Assembly: GCF_947169445.1 (NCBI RefSeq)
Contig: NZ_CAMVPU010000037.1
Span: forward strand, 1-37,329
Reading direction: 5' to 3'
Length of the DNA stretch: 37,329 nt
From: an uncultured Butyrivibrio sp.
GTDB taxonomy: Bacteria > Bacillota > Clostridia > Lachnospirales > Lachnospiraceae
Position numbers and translations under genes: made by a program. This document shows, one piece after another, positions 25,817 through 34,080 of the stretch; position 1 is the first letter of the stretch, and the number at the start of each line of letters is the position of its first letter. The notes below the pieces were generated by a model. The model ran no database searches. It saw only the letters and a list, made by a program, of their open reading frames with translations, and was not told the origin of the DNA.

Positions 25817-26827
25817 TTACCTCCTGTCTTCACTAAGGATTCTCTCCAAAGGCTTTCTGATCACACCGGCGATAGGCCAAATAAGCCATGTTGAACCCCA
25901 GTTAAAGGTTGTAAAACTTGCAATAAGATAAATGCAAAGAACAGTTTTCCAGTACATAGACATACAGTCTTTAGCAAAATTGCTTACATAATGCTTTCTT
26001 TCCTTCTTAACAGGCTCGTAATCACCGGCAATAGTATTTACATCATTAAGTGAAAGGATTTTGGAATAAGCTGCATCCTTGGCTGTGGACATAAGGATAA
26101 GCATAACTCCTGCGCCAACGCCTACAAATATAAGCGCAGGTCCAAGTCCCTCTGACAAGAGATTAAGCTGTGAAAAAATACTCTCAAGAATAATAACCGG
26201 AATAAAACTAACTATGCAAAGCATGATTCCGATAGTAAGCATGATTCCTTTATTCATCTGGTTATCACTCTTTGCTCTTGCAACAGCCTCTGCGGTAGCT
26301 AAATCAATTGTACAAAGTTCATTATCAAGGAACTTCCATTCGCTGCACATAAAGGAAGAAAAAATAATGAAGCCAACACCAATCGCTACGCAAACAAACA
26401 TAAGAGCTACGCCAATCATGGTTATGCTGACAACACCGAATGTATCTCCCATTGTTCCAAAAAGAATCGGGCCAACAACGGAAACTATACACATCATTAC
26501 GCCAAAGGCAAGTAAAAATCTTCTACGTGTACTATCAGCAACGAAGTTAATAACCTCTTCAGTAGAAAGCATCCTGCGGGCAGGTTCATCTTCCGTAGCA
26601 TTTATAACTGTCTGAATTCCAAGGCTCTCAGCCAGTTCATCAAGGTTGCCAAACTCAGAAATAACAATTCCGACTGCCTCATTTTCAGGCTTACCTTCAT
26701 TTATCAGTTCAGTGTATTTATCCTCCATCATTGAAAAGAGCTCGTCCTTAGCATTTTTCACCTCAAGAGTATTTGGTAAATTAGCGAACATTGTCTCTAA
26801 ATAATTTTTAATTGTTTCCATAATCAC
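25817..26827 (-). CDS. DUF1700-type membrane protein
   Basis: This is a 336-residue membrane protein. The first 85 residues form a soluble helical HAAS-like segment (LANTL..AKDELFSMMEDKYTELINEGKPENEAVGIVISEFGNLDELAESLG) typical of DUF1700. Two pairs of long membrane helices (about 105-165 and 200-245) and a further pair near the C-terminus follow. The start overlaps the last four bases of the PadR gene (ATGA), a sign of coupled translation. The function is unknown; the family regularly accompanies PadR regulators. Confidence 0.87.
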   Translation of the reverse strand: MIMETIKNYLETMFANLPNTLEVKNAKDELFSMMEDKYTELINEGKPENEAVGIVISEFGNLDELAESLGIQTVINATEDEPARRMLSTEEVINFVADSTRRRFLLAFGVMMCIVSVVGPILFGTMGDTFGVVSITMIGVALMFVCVAIGVGFIIFSSFMCSEWKFLDNELCTIDLATAEAVARAKSDNQMNKGIMLTIGIMLCIVSFIPVIILESIFSQLNLLSEGLGPALIFVGVGAGVMLILMSTAKDAAYSKILSLNDVNTIAGDYEPVKKERKHYVSNFAKDCMSMYWKTVLCIYLIASFTTFNWGSTWLIWPIAGVIRKPLERILSEDRR

Positions 26828-27171
26828 ATATCTCCCTTAATAAATTTCTCAATAACCTCTTTTGTTAAATTCCATTCAGCGCATTTATCCTTGTAATAAT
26901 CTCTCCCCAACTGAGTGATGCGATAGTACGTGCGCTTCTTACCATTTTCTGCATTCTGGCTATAGGATTCTATATATCCATTTTTCTCCATTCTGGTAAA
27001 AGCAGAATATAGCGTGGTCTCTTTGATAATGTATTTATCCTCTGAAAAAGCTCTGATCTTCTTGGATATCTCATATCCATACGAAGGTTCATCCAAGAGG
27101 ATAAAAAGAATAATCGTGTCATTATATCCCCTAATGACGTCACTGCTGATTTCTATCATCCCATCAATCAC
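26824..27171 (-). CDS. PadR-family transcriptional regulator
   Basis: This 115-residue winged-helix regulator shows ILFILLDEPSYGYEISKKI in the first helices, ETTLYSAFTRMEKNGYIES as the recognition helix and KRTYYRITQLGRDYY as the wing. The start is taken as GTG at 27171, with AGGAG five bases upstream; an in-frame ATG at 27159 is possible. It heads the operon and probably represses it through the repeats at 27199-27268. Confidence 0.9.
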   Translation of the reverse strand: MIDGMIEISSDVIRGYNDTIILFILLDEPSYGYEISKKIRAFSEDKYIIKETTLYSAFTRMEKNGYIESYSQNAENGKKRTYYRITQLGRDYYKDKCAEWNLTKEVIEKFIKGDM

Positions 27172-27198
27172 TTCCTCTCCTGACTTAAATATTTTCTA

Positions 27199-27268
27199 AC
27201 CTTATATGTCTATCGTACTATGTCTATCATACTATGTGTGTCGTAGTATATCTGACGTAGTAAATATA
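27199..27268. promoter_or_regulatory. 14-bp-period repeat array, probable PadR operator
   Basis: Units starting at 27213, 27227, 27241 and 27255 share (T/A)C(G/A)TA(C/G)TA followed by variants of TGTCTA. A weaker unit is at 27199, and another TCGTAGTA is at 27279-27285 inside the promoter spacer. ATACTA and TAGTAT form inverted pairs inside the array. The array covers the -10 and the likely transcription start. Confidence 0.65.
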
Positions 27269-27291
27269 CCACGGCTGTCGTAGTAAGTCAA
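27263..27291 (-). promoter_or_regulatory. Promoter of the PadR operon
   Basis: TTGACT (27286-27291) and TATATT (27263-27268) on the minus strand are 17 bases apart, overlapping the repeat array. Confidence 0.7.
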
Positions 27292-27327
27292 CACTAAAAA
27301 ACGAATATTTTTTTATTTATTCAAAGG

Positions 27328-27371
27328 AAAAAGCACTTACCTCCCGCAAATGCAGAAAATAAGCGCTTTTT
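27328..27371 (-). terminator. Terminator of folT
   Basis: AAAAAGCGCTTA pairs with TAAGTGCTTTTT (one mismatch) around a 20-base loop, and T residues follow. Confidence 0.7.
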
Positions 27372-27406
27372 ATGCATAATAATGTTATAAAATTGTTAAT
27401 GATTAT

Positions 27407-27976
27407 TTATCTTTGTTTATCGAAATAAGGCTTGATCGATGATTTTATCACTGCAAGAAGGATCATCATTATAATCGTATCCACAGGAAGCATAACTGCA
27501 TTAGAAACTATTCTTCCGGGAAGAATTGCAGCGATAGCTTGTCCATAGAGAAGGTTAAGCCAAAGTGTATTAAGGATAAGATTACATACAACCTTAACCG
27601 TTAGCTGTGCTGCAATAACTCTCCACCACTTAAGGGGCTTATTGTACAAAAACAGTCCATAAATAACAGCTCCAAGCATCGCAGTAATAGTGAAACCAGG
27701 GAAGAAATCACCATCACCTGACAGGAACCATTTCACGATATCCATAGTTCCGCCAAAGATTGCTCCTATCCATGGGCCAAACAAATAGTCAACGACCTGA
27801 TTAGGAAGTCCCGAAAAACCAATCCTGATATAAGGGCCAAACTTGATAGTAGCCACATATCCAAGGACTACAGCAAGCGCTCCCATCATTCCACAAAAAG
27901 TCAGAACTTTGGTTTCTTTCAGACGGCTAACTGATGAGAAGATACTTTTTTTACTAGCAACATTTTCTTGTGACAT
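27407..27976 (-). CDS. folT: ECF transporter folate-binding S component FolT
   Basis: This 189-residue membrane protein has six predicted helices and binds folate as the S subunit of an energy-coupling factor transporter. It depends on ATPase and T subunits encoded elsewhere. IKFGPYIRIGFSGLPNQVVDYLFGPWIGA is the typical FolT segment. I start it at 27976 (MSQENVASKK) because AAAGGAGG lies just upstream. The frame stays open to 28114, but that extension runs through the THF riboswitch. The riboswitch itself supports a folate substrate. Confidence 0.9.
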   Translation of the reverse strand: MSQENVASKKSIFSSVSRLKETKVLTFCGMMGALAVVLGYVATIKFGPYIRIGFSGLPNQVVDYLFGPWIGAIFGGTMDIVKWFLSGDGDFFPGFTITAMLGAVIYGLFLYNKPLKWWRVIAAQLTVKVVCNLILNTLWLNLLYGQAIAAILPGRIVSNAVMLPVDTIIMMILLAVIKSSIKPYFDKQR

Positions 27977-27980
27977 AAAA

Positions 27981-28020
27981 ACACCTCCTTTGCAGTTTCC
28001 TTCAACCACATCAGAGGTGT
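27981..28020 (-). promoter_or_regulatory. Ribosome-site sequestering stem of the THF riboswitch
   Basis: ACACCTC (28014-28020) is complementary to GAGGTGT (27981-27987), which contains the folT ribosome site. A competing stem CTACATC/GATGTGG encloses the first strand. No T-run follows, so control is probably at translation. Confidence 0.65.
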
Positions 28021-28041
28021 AAATTCCATATCTTTGATGTA

Positions 28042-28138
28042 GCAGCGGGATGCGACACCATAACCGCGGGAATCTTCCCTTCGTCCAAATAGCAACTCCC
28101 TGTCTATCTGGCACTTAACGCTGTAGTGTCTACTCTGC
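28042..28138 (-). ncRNA. THF (tetrahydrofolate) riboswitch
   Basis: This aptamer of about 97 bases has GAGUAGA near the 5' end, then GCGUUAAGUGCC, GGACGAAGGG, CCCGCGGUUAUGG and GCAUCCCGCU, which follow the THF-I consensus. The closing P1 stem is GCAG (28135-28138) with CUGC (28042-28045). It lies directly before folT, its usual partner. Confidence 0.92.
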
Positions 28139-28161
28139 ATTCATATTATTTATTTGACCAC

Positions 28162-28190
28162 ATATTACTCTAAAACATAATAAAAAGCAA
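28162..28190 (-). promoter_or_regulatory. Probable promoter of folT
   Basis: TTGCTT (28185-28190) and TAATAT (28162-28167) on the minus strand are 17 bases apart, just ahead of the riboswitch. Confidence 0.5.
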
Positions 28191-28198
28191 TATGTTAA

Positions 28199-29221
28199 TT
28201 ACCAATCAAGATTACTACTCTCAATCTTCTTATCACGGATCATAAGGTCATTAAGAGCTTCACCCGGTGCTTTTCCTTCAAAAAGGATTTGATTAACCGC
28301 TGTAACAATCGGCATTTCAACGTCATATTTCTCTGCAAGAAGTCTGGCAGCCTTGGCACTATATACGCCCTCAACCACCATCTTTACTTCATCCATGGCT
28401 TCCTGCATGGATTTGCCCTGGCCAATAAGTATACCGGCTCTTCGGTTTCTCGAATGCATTGAAGCACAGGTAACAATAAGATCCCCTATTCCGGATAGGC
28501 CGCTGAAGGTCTCAAACTTACCACCCATAGCCATGCCAATTCTACCTATCTCAGCAATACCTCTTGTAATAAGTCCGGCCTTTGCATTATCACCAAGTCC
28601 ATATCCATCGGCAATTCCAGCTGCAAGTGCAATAACATTTTTAAGAGCTGCACCGATTTCTATTCCCAGCATATCAGGGCTTATATACACTCTGAAACAG
28701 TTGCTCATGAATACATTCTGAATTAATCTTGCAGTATCCTTATCAAAGGCTCCCACTACAATAGATGTGGGCATTCCCTTTCCAACTTCCTCAGCATGGG
28801 AAGGTCCTGACAATACACAAACCTGGCTACCGGGGATTTCGTCAAGAATTACATCAGACATAACCATAAGTGTGGATTCTTCTATACCCTTGGTGCAGTT
28901 GACAATAATCTGCTGATGTTCCTCGCTGTTTTCTATAAAAGGAGCCATCTTTTTTACTGTTTCTCTCATATGAGAAGATGGAACCACAAGAACAATTATA
29001 TCTTTGCCCTTTACTGCCTCTTCCATATCCGAAGTAAACTTAACGGAAGAATCAAGAATAACTCCGGGAAGCTTATCTTCATTCCCATGATAAGCTCTTA
29101 ACTTCTGAACAGTCTCTTCTCTTCGGGACCACACGATAACATTGTGACCATTATTACTAAGCAGGTAAGCAAGAGCTATTCCCCAGCTTCCCGCGCCAAT
29201 AATGCCTATGTCTTTACCCAA
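28199..29221 (-). CDS. gpsA: Glycerol-3-phosphate dehydrogenase (NAD(P)+)
   Basis: This 340-residue cytoplasmic enzyme makes sn-glycerol 3-phosphate from dihydroxyacetone phosphate for phospholipid synthesis. The Rossmann motif is GAGSWGIALAYLL at residues 7-19. VNCTKGIE and LSGPSHAEEV are family hallmarks, and the catalytic lysine lies in GAALKNVIALAAGIADGYGLGDNAKA. It follows plsY by 17 bp, so the two enzymes that supply and acylate glycerol phosphate are neighbours. Confidence 0.95.
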   Translation of the reverse strand: MGKDIGIIGAGSWGIALAYLLSNNGHNVIVWSRREETVQKLRAYHGNEDKLPGVILDSSVKFTSDMEEAVKGKDIIVLVVPSSHMRETVKKMAPFIENSEEHQQIIVNCTKGIEESTLMVMSDVILDEIPGSQVCVLSGPSHAEEVGKGMPTSIVVGAFDKDTARLIQNVFMSNCFRVYISPDMLGIEIGAALKNVIALAAGIADGYGLGDNAKAGLITRGIAEIGRIGMAMGGKFETFSGLSGIGDLIVTCASMHSRNRRAGILIGQGKSMQEAMDEVKMVVEGVYSAKAARLLAEKYDVEMPIVTAVNQILFEGKAPGEALNDLMIRDKKIESSNLDW

Positions 29222-29238
29222 AATAGTTTCTCCTATTC

Positions 29239-29925
29239 TTAGTCAATCTTATTCTTTTTGAAAATATATGTCTTTCTCTCCTGCCCAGCAAGAAGCTTTT
29301 TAATATTACCTCTGTGCTGATAGAAAGCAAGAGCAGTAAGTATTGCTACTAAAATGTATACTTCGATAAGAGCGCCCTGAGGCAGCATTCCAAACAATCC
29401 CATCTGGCCGTAAACAATAGTCATAATAAGAAGCGCTGTATAGTAGAAAAGGCTACAGATAGAAACTATATGAAAAAGATTAAAAGGAACAAAAAATGAA
29501 ACTACACCCATAAGTATAAAGAGCCAGTTAAATGCAATTCCAAGATATATTGTATATCCGGCTGTACAGGCAATTCCCTTTCCGCCTTTAAACTTCAGAG
29601 TAAATGGAAAATCATGTCCCAAAACAGCTCCGGCAGCTGTATAAGTCATAAATAAAACTTTGTAATCAGGATTACTTTTTCCAAAAAGAAGGTATGTAAC
29701 AAAAATTGCAGCCATACACTTAAGGATATCGCCAAGAAGAACTATTCCTCCCGCCTTAGGTCCCAATACTCTTAGTGTATTGGTAGTTCCGGCATTACCA
29801 CTACCAACCTTCCTGATATCTACTCCCTTAAGTCTTCCATAAAAAACTGCAGTCTGTATCATTCCAAAGAAATAGCCAACTACGATACAAACAATTCTGG
29901 CCACAAGTAAATTATTCAGCCCCAT
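29239..29925 (-). CDS. plsY: Acyl-phosphate:glycerol-3-phosphate acyltransferase PlsY
   Basis: This 228-residue membrane enzyme transfers an acyl chain from acyl phosphate to glycerol 3-phosphate, the first acylation of phospholipid synthesis. About five membrane helices are seen. The three PlsY motifs are present: VGSGNAGTTNTLRVLG, KFKGGKGIACTAG, and a late HRGNIKKLLAGQE. I start at MGLNNL (29925), four bases after the der stop. The frame stays open to 30012 only by overlapping der out of frame, and that part is charged, unlike the family N-terminus. Confidence 0.93.
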   Translation of the reverse strand: MGLNNLLVARIVCIVVGYFFGMIQTAVFYGRLKGVDIRKVGSGNAGTTNTLRVLGPKAGGIVLLGDILKCMAAIFVTYLLFGKSNPDYKVLFMTYTAAGAVLGHDFPFTLKFKGGKGIACTAGYTIYLGIAFNWLFILMGVVSFFVPFNLFHIVSICSLFYYTALLIMTIVYGQMGLFGMLPQGALIEVYILVAILTALAFYQHRGNIKKLLAGQERKTYIFKKNKID

Positions 29926-29929
29926 TTCT

Positions 29930-31258
29930 TTATTTTCCCTCTTTTCTCTCCCTAATGATAAATCTAAGCGGAGTCCCCTTAAATCCAAAGGCTTCTCTGA
30001 TCTGATTTTCAATATATCTTGTATAGCTAAAATGCATCAGCTTCTTGTCATTAACAAAAATGACAAATGTAGGCGGCTTAACCGACGCCTGCGTGATGTA
30101 AAAGAGCTTAAGTATCTTACCCTTGTCACTCGGCGGCTGCTGCATAACTACAGCCTGAGTCATAATCTCATTAAGAACACCCGTTGCTACTCTCATTGCA
30201 TGGTTCTCAGCAACCATATCGATCATGTCGTAGAGTTTAACAAGTCTCTGCCCTGTCTCAGCAGAAATAAAGATAATCTCGGCATAATTCATAAATGAAA
30301 GAGTATCTCTGATATCCTTGGTAAACTCTTTTACTGAGTGATTATCTTTTTCAATAAGATCCCATTTATTGACTGCTATAATAACCGCTTTGCCGCTTTC
30401 ATGCGCAATTCCGGCAATCTTGGCATCCTGCTCTGTAACGCCTTCCTCGGCATTTATAACAAGAATGGCGATATCAGCTCTTTCAACAGCACCAACTGTT
30501 CTCACTATCATGTAGTGCTCAAGCTCATCCTTGACCTTGTTCTTCCTGCGAAGACCGGCAGTATCAATAAATGTATATTTCCTGCCATTATACTTAACCT
30601 GAGTATCAATGGCATCTCTGGTGGTTCCGGCAATGTCTGAAACAATAAGTCTGTTCTCACCGATCAGCTTATTGATGATAGATGACTTACCAACATTAGG
30701 CTTACCAATAATAGCAATCTTGGTGCTGTCATCCTCTTCTTCATTAGTTGAATCCTTGTTAAAGTGACTGACAACTTCTTCCAAAAGATCTCCGATTCCC
30801 TGCTTGTTAACTGCAGAAATAGGGAACGGATCGCCAATTCCAAGGTTATAGAATTCGTAAACATCCAGTGAATCCCTGTTAAAATTGTCAACCTTATTAA
30901 CGCAAAGAACTATAGGCTTACCGGATTTCCTAAGCATATCAGCGACCTTGGAATCTGAATCTGTAAGTCCCTGCTTAACATCAACCATAAAGATGATAAC
31001 ATCTGCAGTGTCAATAGCAATCTGGGCCTGATCTCTCATCTGAGCAAGGATAATATCCTTGGAATCAGGCTCAATACCACCGGTATCGATCAGTGTAAAG
31101 CTGTGATTAAGCCACTCCACATCCTGATAAATTCTGTCTCTTGTTACGCCCGGAGTATCCTGCACAATGGCAATCCTGCTTCCGGCAAGTGCGTTAAATA
31201 ATGTTGATTTTCCTACGTTTGGTCTTCCAACCACCGCTACAATGTTTCTTTTACTCAT
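29930..31258 (-). CDS. der: Ribosome-associated GTPase Der (EngA)
   Basis: This 442-residue protein has two tandem GTPase domains and a C-terminal KH-like domain, and is needed for 50S ribosome assembly. Domain 1 has GRPNVGKST, DTGG and NKVD; domain 2 has GKPNVGKSS, DTAG and NKWD. The C-terminal part (about 350-442) ends in a basic tail. Its adjacency to the DUF512 gene upstream and plsY-gpsA downstream is a conserved clostridial arrangement. Confidence 0.96.
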   Translation of the reverse strand: MSKRNIVAVVGRPNVGKSTLFNALAGSRIAIVQDTPGVTRDRIYQDVEWLNHSFTLIDTGGIEPDSKDIILAQMRDQAQIAIDTADVIIFMVDVKQGLTDSDSKVADMLRKSGKPIVLCVNKVDNFNRDSLDVYEFYNLGIGDPFPISAVNKQGIGDLLEEVVSHFNKDSTNEEEDDSTKIAIIGKPNVGKSSIINKLIGENRLIVSDIAGTTRDAIDTQVKYNGRKYTFIDTAGLRRKNKVKDELEHYMIVRTVGAVERADIAILVINAEEGVTEQDAKIAGIAHESGKAVIIAVNKWDLIEKDNHSVKEFTKDIRDTLSFMNYAEIIFISAETGQRLVKLYDMIDMVAENHAMRVATGVLNEIMTQAVVMQQPPSDKGKILKLFYITQASVKPPTFVIFVNDKKLMHFSYTRYIENQIREAFGFKGTPLRFIIRERKEGK

Positions 31259-31293
31259 ATGTATCCTTTTTCAAAATATATAAACTACAACAG

Positions 31294-32664
31294 TTAATCA
31301 AAAAGCTCTTCCACAGGAATGTCAAAAAGAAGTGACACAAGGAAATGACCATCACACTTGGCAATTCCCACAGGAACATTAAGTTCTCTTTCTATATCAC
31401 CGATTCTGACATCATCTAATAAATAGTCTTCACCGCTTCGAAGAAGGTTCTCCGGCAAATACAAAGTCTCCCCTAAATCCTTGCCCTTAAGCTGGCCTAT
31501 TATATCCTGTCCAGTCAAAAGACCTGAAACAGTAATCCTCTCACCAAAAAACTCATTGATTATCTCATAAACTGTAACCTTAAGTCCAGGGCAAACACTC
31601 ATGGCCTTATCAGCAAGTTCTTTTATACTAGGATAAACCAGTTTACCGGTAGCTATTGAAATTGTTCTGTTAAGCGCCTGAACATGCTCTTTATGGCCAC
31701 TCATTACGGCTTCAAAGGCTTCTTCATACTCATTAATGAGAAGTCTCATCATGCCTACGCCGTTTTCAAGCTGAATGTAGCCATCATAGCGCTCTTCCTC
31801 CGGAAAATCTCTTCCGGCAAGGAAATACCATTCATCTGAGGCATGTATAAAATGAATTCCGTGCTCGGCATAAATCTTCTTCTGCCAGCTCTCAATCTCA
31901 TCAATAACCTTCGCGGCATCTTCGCTAGTAAAGGGTTCTAGCGGATACAGTCCATCTCTAAATTTGGACAATCCCACAGGAACAACAGATACACTTTGAA
32001 GATTAGGAATATATTTAGTCAGATCCGTTATAGATCTTGTAAGCTCAGCTCCATCATTAACTCCCTTACAAAGAACAATCTGACCATTGATCTCAATACC
32101 TGTCCCGGGAGCACACAGTCTGTCTACCTTCTTAAGAGCTTCTCCAGCAAAGCGGTTTCCCAGCATTTTGCATCTCAGCTCCGGATTAGTAGTCTGAAAA
32201 GATATATTAATCGGTGACAGATGATATTTCAAGATTCTATCTATATCTTTATCCGACATATTGGTAAGCGTTACATAATTACCCTGCAAAAAGGAAAGTC
32301 TTGAATCATCATCCTTAAAATACAGAGTCTTCCTCATGCCCTTAGGCATCTGGTCTATAAAGCAAAAAATACATTTATTGCTGCAGGATCTGTAATCGTC
32401 CATAAGACCATTCTCAAATTCAATGCCAAGGTCTTCATCGATATCCTTATCAATGTCCAAAAGCCACTCTTCTCCATCAGACTTCCTGATAAGAACGTCA
32501 AGATGTTCATCCTGAACCAGGTACTGATAATCGAAAACATCTTCAAGCTCTTCATCATTAATTTTCAGAAGAATATCGCCCTTTTCTATATTAAGTTCTT
32601 CAGCAATGCTGCCTTCTTCCACACTGCCTATTAAGTGTCCATTATATTTTTTCATAAGCTTCAT
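31294..32664 (-). CDS. DUF512 radical-SAM protein with N-terminal PDZ domain
   Basis: This 456-residue protein carries a PDZ-like segment (residues 10-60, IGSVEEGSIAEELNIEKGDILLKIND), a radical-SAM cluster motif CSNKCIFCF (Cys-x3-Cys-x2-Cys, about residues 93-100) followed by IDQMPKGMRKTLYFKDDDSRLSFLQGNY, and a C-terminal DUF512 region. The family always sits near der in Firmicutes, but its reaction is unknown to me. The start ATG at 32664 overlaps a strong -10 box, so translation may begin at the second in-frame ATG (32655). Confidence 0.87.
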   Translation of the reverse strand: MKLMKKYNGHLIGSVEEGSIAEELNIEKGDILLKINDEELEDVFDYQYLVQDEHLDVLIRKSDGEEWLLDIDKDIDEDLGIEFENGLMDDYRSCSNKCIFCFIDQMPKGMRKTLYFKDDDSRLSFLQGNYVTLTNMSDKDIDRILKYHLSPINISFQTTNPELRCKMLGNRFAGEALKKVDRLCAPGTGIEINGQIVLCKGVNDGAELTRSITDLTKYIPNLQSVSVVPVGLSKFRDGLYPLEPFTSEDAAKVIDEIESWQKKIYAEHGIHFIHASDEWYFLAGRDFPEEERYDGYIQLENGVGMMRLLINEYEEAFEAVMSGHKEHVQALNRTISIATGKLVYPSIKELADKAMSVCPGLKVTVYEIINEFFGERITVSGLLTGQDIIGQLKGKDLGETLYLPENLLRSGEDYLLDDVRIGDIERELNVPVGIAKCDGHFLVSLLFDIPVEELFD

Positions 32665-32691
32665 TATACATGAAATTTCTTGACGTGTCAG
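32663..32691 (-). promoter_or_regulatory. Promoter of the DUF512-der operon
   Basis: On the minus strand CTGACA (32686-32691) and TATAAT (32663-32668) are 17 bases apart. The -10 overlaps the annotated ATG. Initiation near 32656 would leave almost no leader before the in-frame ATG at 32655. Confidence 0.6.
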
Positions 32692-32709
32692 TAAATATGA
32701 TGATATAAA
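32680..32709 (+). promoter_or_regulatory. Promoter of prs
   Basis: TTGACG (32680-32685) and TATAAA (32704-32709) are 18 bases apart. A second TATAAT-like box lies at about 32731-32737. The -35 directly abuts the -35 of the divergent DUF512 promoter. Confidence 0.6.
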
Positions 32710-32797
32710 AAGAAATAGGTATGCGATGATATATAATTACCTAAACTATTATCGTATGTCCATCATAAATCTTTAAATATATTAGAAGAGGTAAATT

Positions 32798-33997
32798 ATG
32801 CCAGATTTTCATAAGCTAGAGGGCACTATTCCGGTAGCTCCTCTTAATCTCATTGTCATGGAATCAGCCAGGGAACTTGGAAACAGCGTAGATAAATATA
32901 TTTCACAGTTCAGACATGAGCTTTATAAAATGCCTGAGAACGATCCAGCTTTTCATGGATACGTCAAGGACAGTTATCAGATAGGCATTGGCCTTGATAG
33001 ATTTGGCAGCGGTGAAGCTAAAGCTACCATTAACGAAAGTGTACGTGGTAATGACGTTTATATCTTAACCGACGTCTGCAATTACAGCATCACTTACAAA
33101 ATGTATAATTACGTTAATCATAAATCTCCTGATGATCACTATCAGGATCTTAAGCGTGTTATTGGCGCCATAACAGGTAAGGCCAAGAGAATCAATGTTA
33201 TCATGCCCTTCCTGTACGAAGGAAGACAGCATAAAAGAAATGGCATGGAATCTCTTGATGCAGCTCAGATGTTTAAAGAACTGCATGATATGGGCATTTC
33301 CAATTTCATAACCTTTGATGCCCACGATCCTAGAATCTCAAATGCTAAGCCTCTTGGTGGATTCGACAATTTCCTTGCATCCTACCAGTTTATGAAGGCT
33401 CTTTTATCTCATATTGATGACCTAATCGTTGACAAGGATCACCTTACTGTTATTTCACCTGATGAAGGTGCTTTGGACAGAGCTGTATATTTTGCCAACG
33501 TTATCGGTGCAGACACAGGTATGTTCTACAAGAGACGTGATTATGCTCATGTTGTTAACGGAACTAACCCTATTGTTGCTCATGAATTCCTTGGTTCAGA
33601 TATTCAGGGCCGAGATGTAATCATCATAGACGATATGATCTCATCAGGTTCCAGTATGATAGATACAGCCAAGCAGCTTAAGAACATGGGAGCAAAAAGA
33701 GTATTCATCTGCACCACCTTCGGTCTTTTCACAGACGGAATGAAGAAGTTCGATGAAGGCTATGAAAAAGGTTATTTCGATGCTGTAATTACTACAAATC
33801 TCACATATATGAACGAAGAAGTAACATCAAGGGAATATATCTTTATTGCCGACATGGGCAAGTTCCTTGCTACTATCATCGATTTCTTAAATCATGATGC
33901 TTCAATGTCTACAGTTAATATGCCTACTGAGAAGATTCATGAAATCGTAGGTAAATATAATTCAGGCTGCAAGACACCTACAGAATTATTTGACTAA
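32798..33997 (+). CDS. prs: Ribose-phosphate pyrophosphokinase, long form
   Basis: This 399-residue enzyme makes PRPP from ribose 5-phosphate and ATP for nucleotide, His and Trp synthesis. The PRPP-binding loop is VIIIDDMISSGSSM (about 275-288), and the metal/substrate regions FDAHDPRISN and ISPDEGALDRA are present. Most bacterial enzymes are about 315 residues. This one carries an N-terminal extension and insertions, a long form I associate with Lachnospiraceae and related clostridia. GAGG precedes the ATG. Confidence 0.92.
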   Translation: MPDFHKLEGTIPVAPLNLIVMESARELGNSVDKYISQFRHELYKMPENDPAFHGYVKDSYQIGIGLDRFGSGEAKATINESVRGNDVYILTDVCNYSITYKMYNYVNHKSPDDHYQDLKRVIGAITGKAKRINVIMPFLYEGRQHKRNGMESLDAAQMFKELHDMGISNFITFDAHDPRISNAKPLGGFDNFLASYQFMKALLSHIDDLIVDKDHLTVISPDEGALDRAVYFANVIGADTGMFYKRRDYAHVVNGTNPIVAHEFLGSDIQGRDVIIIDDMISSGSSMIDTAKQLKNMGAKRVFICTTFGLFTDGMKKFDEGYEKGYFDAVITTNLTYMNEEVTSREYIFIADMGKFLATIIDFLNHDASMSTVNMPTEKIHEIVGKYNSGCKTPTELFD

Positions 33998-34001
33998 AAA
34001 A

Positions 34002-34040
34002 AGCTAAAAGCTATGGGAATCAACCTCTCCCATAGCTTTT
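34002..34040. terminator. Bidirectional terminator between prs and the histidine kinase gene
   Basis: AAAAGCTATGGGA pairs with TCCCATAGCTTTT, with T-runs on either strand, between two convergent genes. Confidence 0.85.
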
Positions 34041-34080
34041 TCATTTATATCCATATCTCATAAATAAGTATTAAACGATG

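Noticed and set aside
26079..26615. A 178-residue open frame on the plus strand
   Set aside because: It is antisense to the DUF1700 gene, of low complexity (Ser/Thr/Pro/Ile-rich), and has no ribosome site.
27977..28114. Extended N-terminus of FolT
   Set aside because: The extra residues are translated from the THF riboswitch and its regulatory stem; a strong ribosome site precedes 27976.
29926..30012. Extended N-terminus of PlsY
   Set aside because: It overlaps the 3' end of der out of frame, is highly charged, and does not resemble the start of a membrane protein.
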